Positions 5,972 to 7,300 of a DNA stretch of 7,300 nt are shown here, piece after piece. Position numbers and translations under genes: made by a program. The notes beneath the pieces were generated by a model, which was not told the origin of the DNA, ran no database searches, and was given only the letters and a program-made list of their open reading frames with translations. The stretch lies in assembly GCA_025451425.1 (NCBI GenBank), contig JANWKK010000066.1:1-7300 (forward strand). Reading direction: 5' to 3'. The DNA is from Gemmatimonadaceae bacterium. GTDB lineage: Bacteria; Gemmatimonadota; Gemmatimonadetes; Gemmatimonadales; Gemmatimonadaceae. Numbering within the stretch: position 1 is the stretch's first letter; each line of letters begins with the position of its first letter.

Positions 5972-6901
5972 TTACGCAGCAAAACTGCCAAGCGCGCGTC
6001 CGACGTCGCCTTCGCGTAACCGCTTGAGCGCGCGATCGCGTAGCTGACGCACACGCTCACGCGTGACGCCGAGCATCGAACCGATTTCCTCGAGCGTGTG
6101 CTCACGCCCGCCTTCGAGACCGAAGTAGAGACGTAACACCTTTGCATCGCGCGGCGGCAGAGTGCCGAGCGCCTGTTCGATTTCATCGTTGAGGAAGCGA
6201 TTCATTGCTTCCTCCTCCGTATCCGGCATCTCATCAGCAACGAATCGCTCGATGAGCGAACGATCACCTTCCGGATCCATCGGCGCATCGAGACGGACGT
6301 CACTTGTATTCAGCGCCGCCAGCGACTGCACAACATCTGCCGACAAGCCCGTGAGTTGGGACAGCTCCTCAGGACTTGGCTCGCGGTTCAACTTCTGACG
6401 GAGAATCTCGGACGCCTTGATGATGCGCGACAGATCCGCCGTGCGATTCAGGGGCACGCGAACCGTGCGGCCCTGGCGCGCGAGCGCCGAGAGAATTGCT
6501 TGACGAATCCACCACACAGCGTACGAAATGAACTTCACGCCCTGATCGGGATCGAACTTCCGTGCAGCCGTGAGCAGCCCGACGTTCCCCTCACCGATCA
6601 AGTCGATGAGCGGCAGCCCGCGGTTCTGGTACTTCTTGGCGACAGAGATGACGAAGCGCAGGTTGCGCTTCACCAGCTCCTGCAATGCGTCCTGGTCGCC
6701 AGCGCGGATCTTCCGAGCCAGGTCGATCTCCTCGGTCCCCTTGAGCAGCGGATACGTGCTGACTTCATAGAGGTATTGATCGAGGATGTCGCGCTCCGGT
6801 TCACTTGGAGCGATCCCGGCGGGAGCCGCGCGGCGGCGACGACGCTTTAATTCGGTCATTGGTGCGTGGCCTCGCGCTTTCGGCGCAGTCGAGGTAGGCA
6901 T
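5972..6901 (-). CDS. RpoD/SigA-type sigma-70 factor, short form without region 1.1
   Basis: This RNA polymerase sigma subunit of group 1 or 2 directs promoter recognition. Its 309 residues have region 1.2 (about 37-70), region 2 (75-150, with NLRFVISVAKKYQNRGLPLIDLIGEGN and the KFISYAVWWIRQ core), region 3 (about 155-230, NREPSPEELSQLTGL, then the finger-like APMDPEGDRSLIE) and region 4 (235-300, with HTH TLEEIGSMLGVTRERVRQLRDRA). Region 1.1 is absent, and only an Arg-rich leader (KRRRRR, 19-24) precedes region 1.2. This matches the short Bacteroidota-type primary sigma, so it may be the main sigma, although a group 2 factor cannot be excluded. ATG at 6901 gives the longest form. An internal ATG at 6859, with GAGG ten bases upstream, would remove 14 residues and is a real alternative. 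The gene is monocistronic, ending in a strong terminator. Confidence 0.94.
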   Translation of the reverse strand: MPTSTAPKARGHAPMTELKRRRRRAAPAGIAPSEPERDILDQYLYEVSTYPLLKGTEEIDLARKIRAGDQDALQELVKRNLRFVISVAKKYQNRGLPLIDLIGEGNVGLLTAARKFDPDQGVKFISYAVWWIRQAILSALARQGRTVRVPLNRTADLSRIIKASEILRQKLNREPSPEELSQLTGLSADVVQSLAALNTSDVRLDAPMDPEGDRSLIERFVADEMPDTEEEAMNRFLNDEIEQALGTLPPRDAKVLRLYFGLEGGREHTLEEIGSMLGVTRERVRQLRDRALKRLREGDVGRALGSFAA

Positions 6902-6953
6902 CTATGAGCGGCGACGAGTGTAAAAATGCAACGTCCCATCTCTACGATTGACG

Positions 6954-6979
6954 AGCCGCGATCGCTGAGATCCGCGGCT
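6954..6979. other. Inverted repeat between the sigma gene and tRNA-Ala
   Basis: AGCCGCG (6954-6960) and CGCGGCT (6973-6979) are perfect complements. Adding GAT/ATC inside with a one-base bulge leaves a loop of about seven bases. It lies 53-78 bp upstream of the sigma factor ATG, so it would fall in the sigma leader only if transcription starts further upstream. On the plus strand it is followed by CCTTTTC, too short a T-run for a confident terminator, and no plus-strand gene precedes it. The rest of 6902-7056 shows no coding potential I can support. Confidence 0.35.
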
Positions 6980-7056
6980 GCCTTTTCGAGTCAGCGACGA
7001 CCCAATAAGGCGCTGCAAAATACTGGCCGCAGACGATTTCGCTAGGTCCAGTTTCG

Positions 7057-7085
7057 TTGACACGCCATATACACAGGGCTATACT
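7057..7085 (+). promoter_or_regulatory. Sigma-70 promoter of tRNA-Ala
   Basis: TTGACA (7057-7062), 17 bp, then TATACT (7080-7085). The -35 is a full consensus match and the -10 matches five of six bases at optimal spacing. The bases after the -10 (TCGCGG) are GC-rich, as in promoters of stable RNA genes under stringent control. Transcription would start near 7092, leaving about 44 nt of leader to be removed by RNase P before the tRNA 5' end. Confidence 0.88.
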
Positions 7086-7135
7086 TCGCGGTTCCAGACG
7101 GCCGACCTTAGTTCACGCCGCACGCGACCGTCTTG

Positions 7136-7208
7136 GGGGGCGTAGCTCAGTTGGGAGAGCGCGTGAATGGCATTCACGAGGTCAGGGGTTCGATCCCCCT
7201 CGCCTCCA
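7136..7208 (+). tRNA. tRNA-Ala (anticodon GGC)
   Basis: This 73-base cloverleaf reads alanine GCC/GCU codons. The acceptor stem GGGGGCG (7136-7142) pairs with CGCCTCC (7201-7207), including the G3-U70 wobble pair that identifies alanine tRNAs. The D arm is GCTCAGTTGGGAGAGC. The anticodon stem CGTGA/TCACG (7162-7166, 7174-7178) encloses loop ATGGCAT with anticodon GGC at 7169-7171. The T arm is AGGGG-TTCGATC-CCCCT. A32 and U38 flank the loop, as is typical for tRNA-Ala(GGC). The 3' CCA is not encoded (ATCG follows), so it must be added enzymatically. No terminator or further gene is evident in the remaining 92 bases to the window end. Confidence 0.97.
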
Positions 7209-7300
7209 TCGCCGTGGACCTTTCGAGCACCGCGGCCGAAGTACGAACTCGCTGATGCGAAGTTGGTGCGGAGAGCGGTCGGGGTTCTGAACGGTTCGGC

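Overview
This is a GC-rich bacterial window made mostly of housekeeping genes. It carries genes for the F1 part of ATP synthase, a short RpoD-type sigma factor, an Mla/Mce-type ABC ATPase, a Nudix hydrolase, an AraC-type regulator, a four-helix-bundle protein and a tRNA-Ala. The sigma factor lacks region 1.1 and has the VWWIRQ-IL...VPLN pattern typical of Bacteroidota-like primary sigmas. The ATP synthase alpha subunit has a loop insertion before [11 protein letters not shown] that also recalls that lineage. With the high GC content, this suggests a member of the FCB group, perhaps Gemmatimonadota. That is inference from remembered family patterns, not a database result.

Layout. Positions 1-3044 on the minus strand hold atpA, atpG and atpD in that transcription order; atpD is cut by the window edge just before its Walker A motif. 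atpA is the first gene of its transcript, with no delta (atpH) or Fo gene in front of it. A divergent intergenic region at 3045-3234 holds a plausible atpA promoter whose -10 is embedded in a 20-bp perfect inverted repeat resembling a Rex (or CRP-type) operator. Divergently, 3235-3663 encodes a four-helix-bundle (S23-type) protein. It converges on a minus-strand cluster at 5802-3679: an MlaF-like ATPase, a Nudix hydrolase that overlaps it by ATGA, and an AraC-type regulator 7 nt further on. The 3' end of the ATPase gene contains a G-quadruplex-forming poly-glycine tract. The sigma factor gene (6901-5972, minus) ends in a strong intrinsic terminator, which separates it from the ATPase cluster. 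On the plus strand, tRNA-Ala(GGC) at 7136-7208 has a near-consensus promoter.

The genes do not form one obvious pathway. The signals most worth follow-up are the redox-type operator on the F1 promoter, the detached F1 operon, the G-run tract before the coupled Nudix start, and an over-represented octamer, CGTTAGGC, occurring four times on the atp coding strand. No CRISPR array, insertion sequence, prophage or recognisable defence system was seen.
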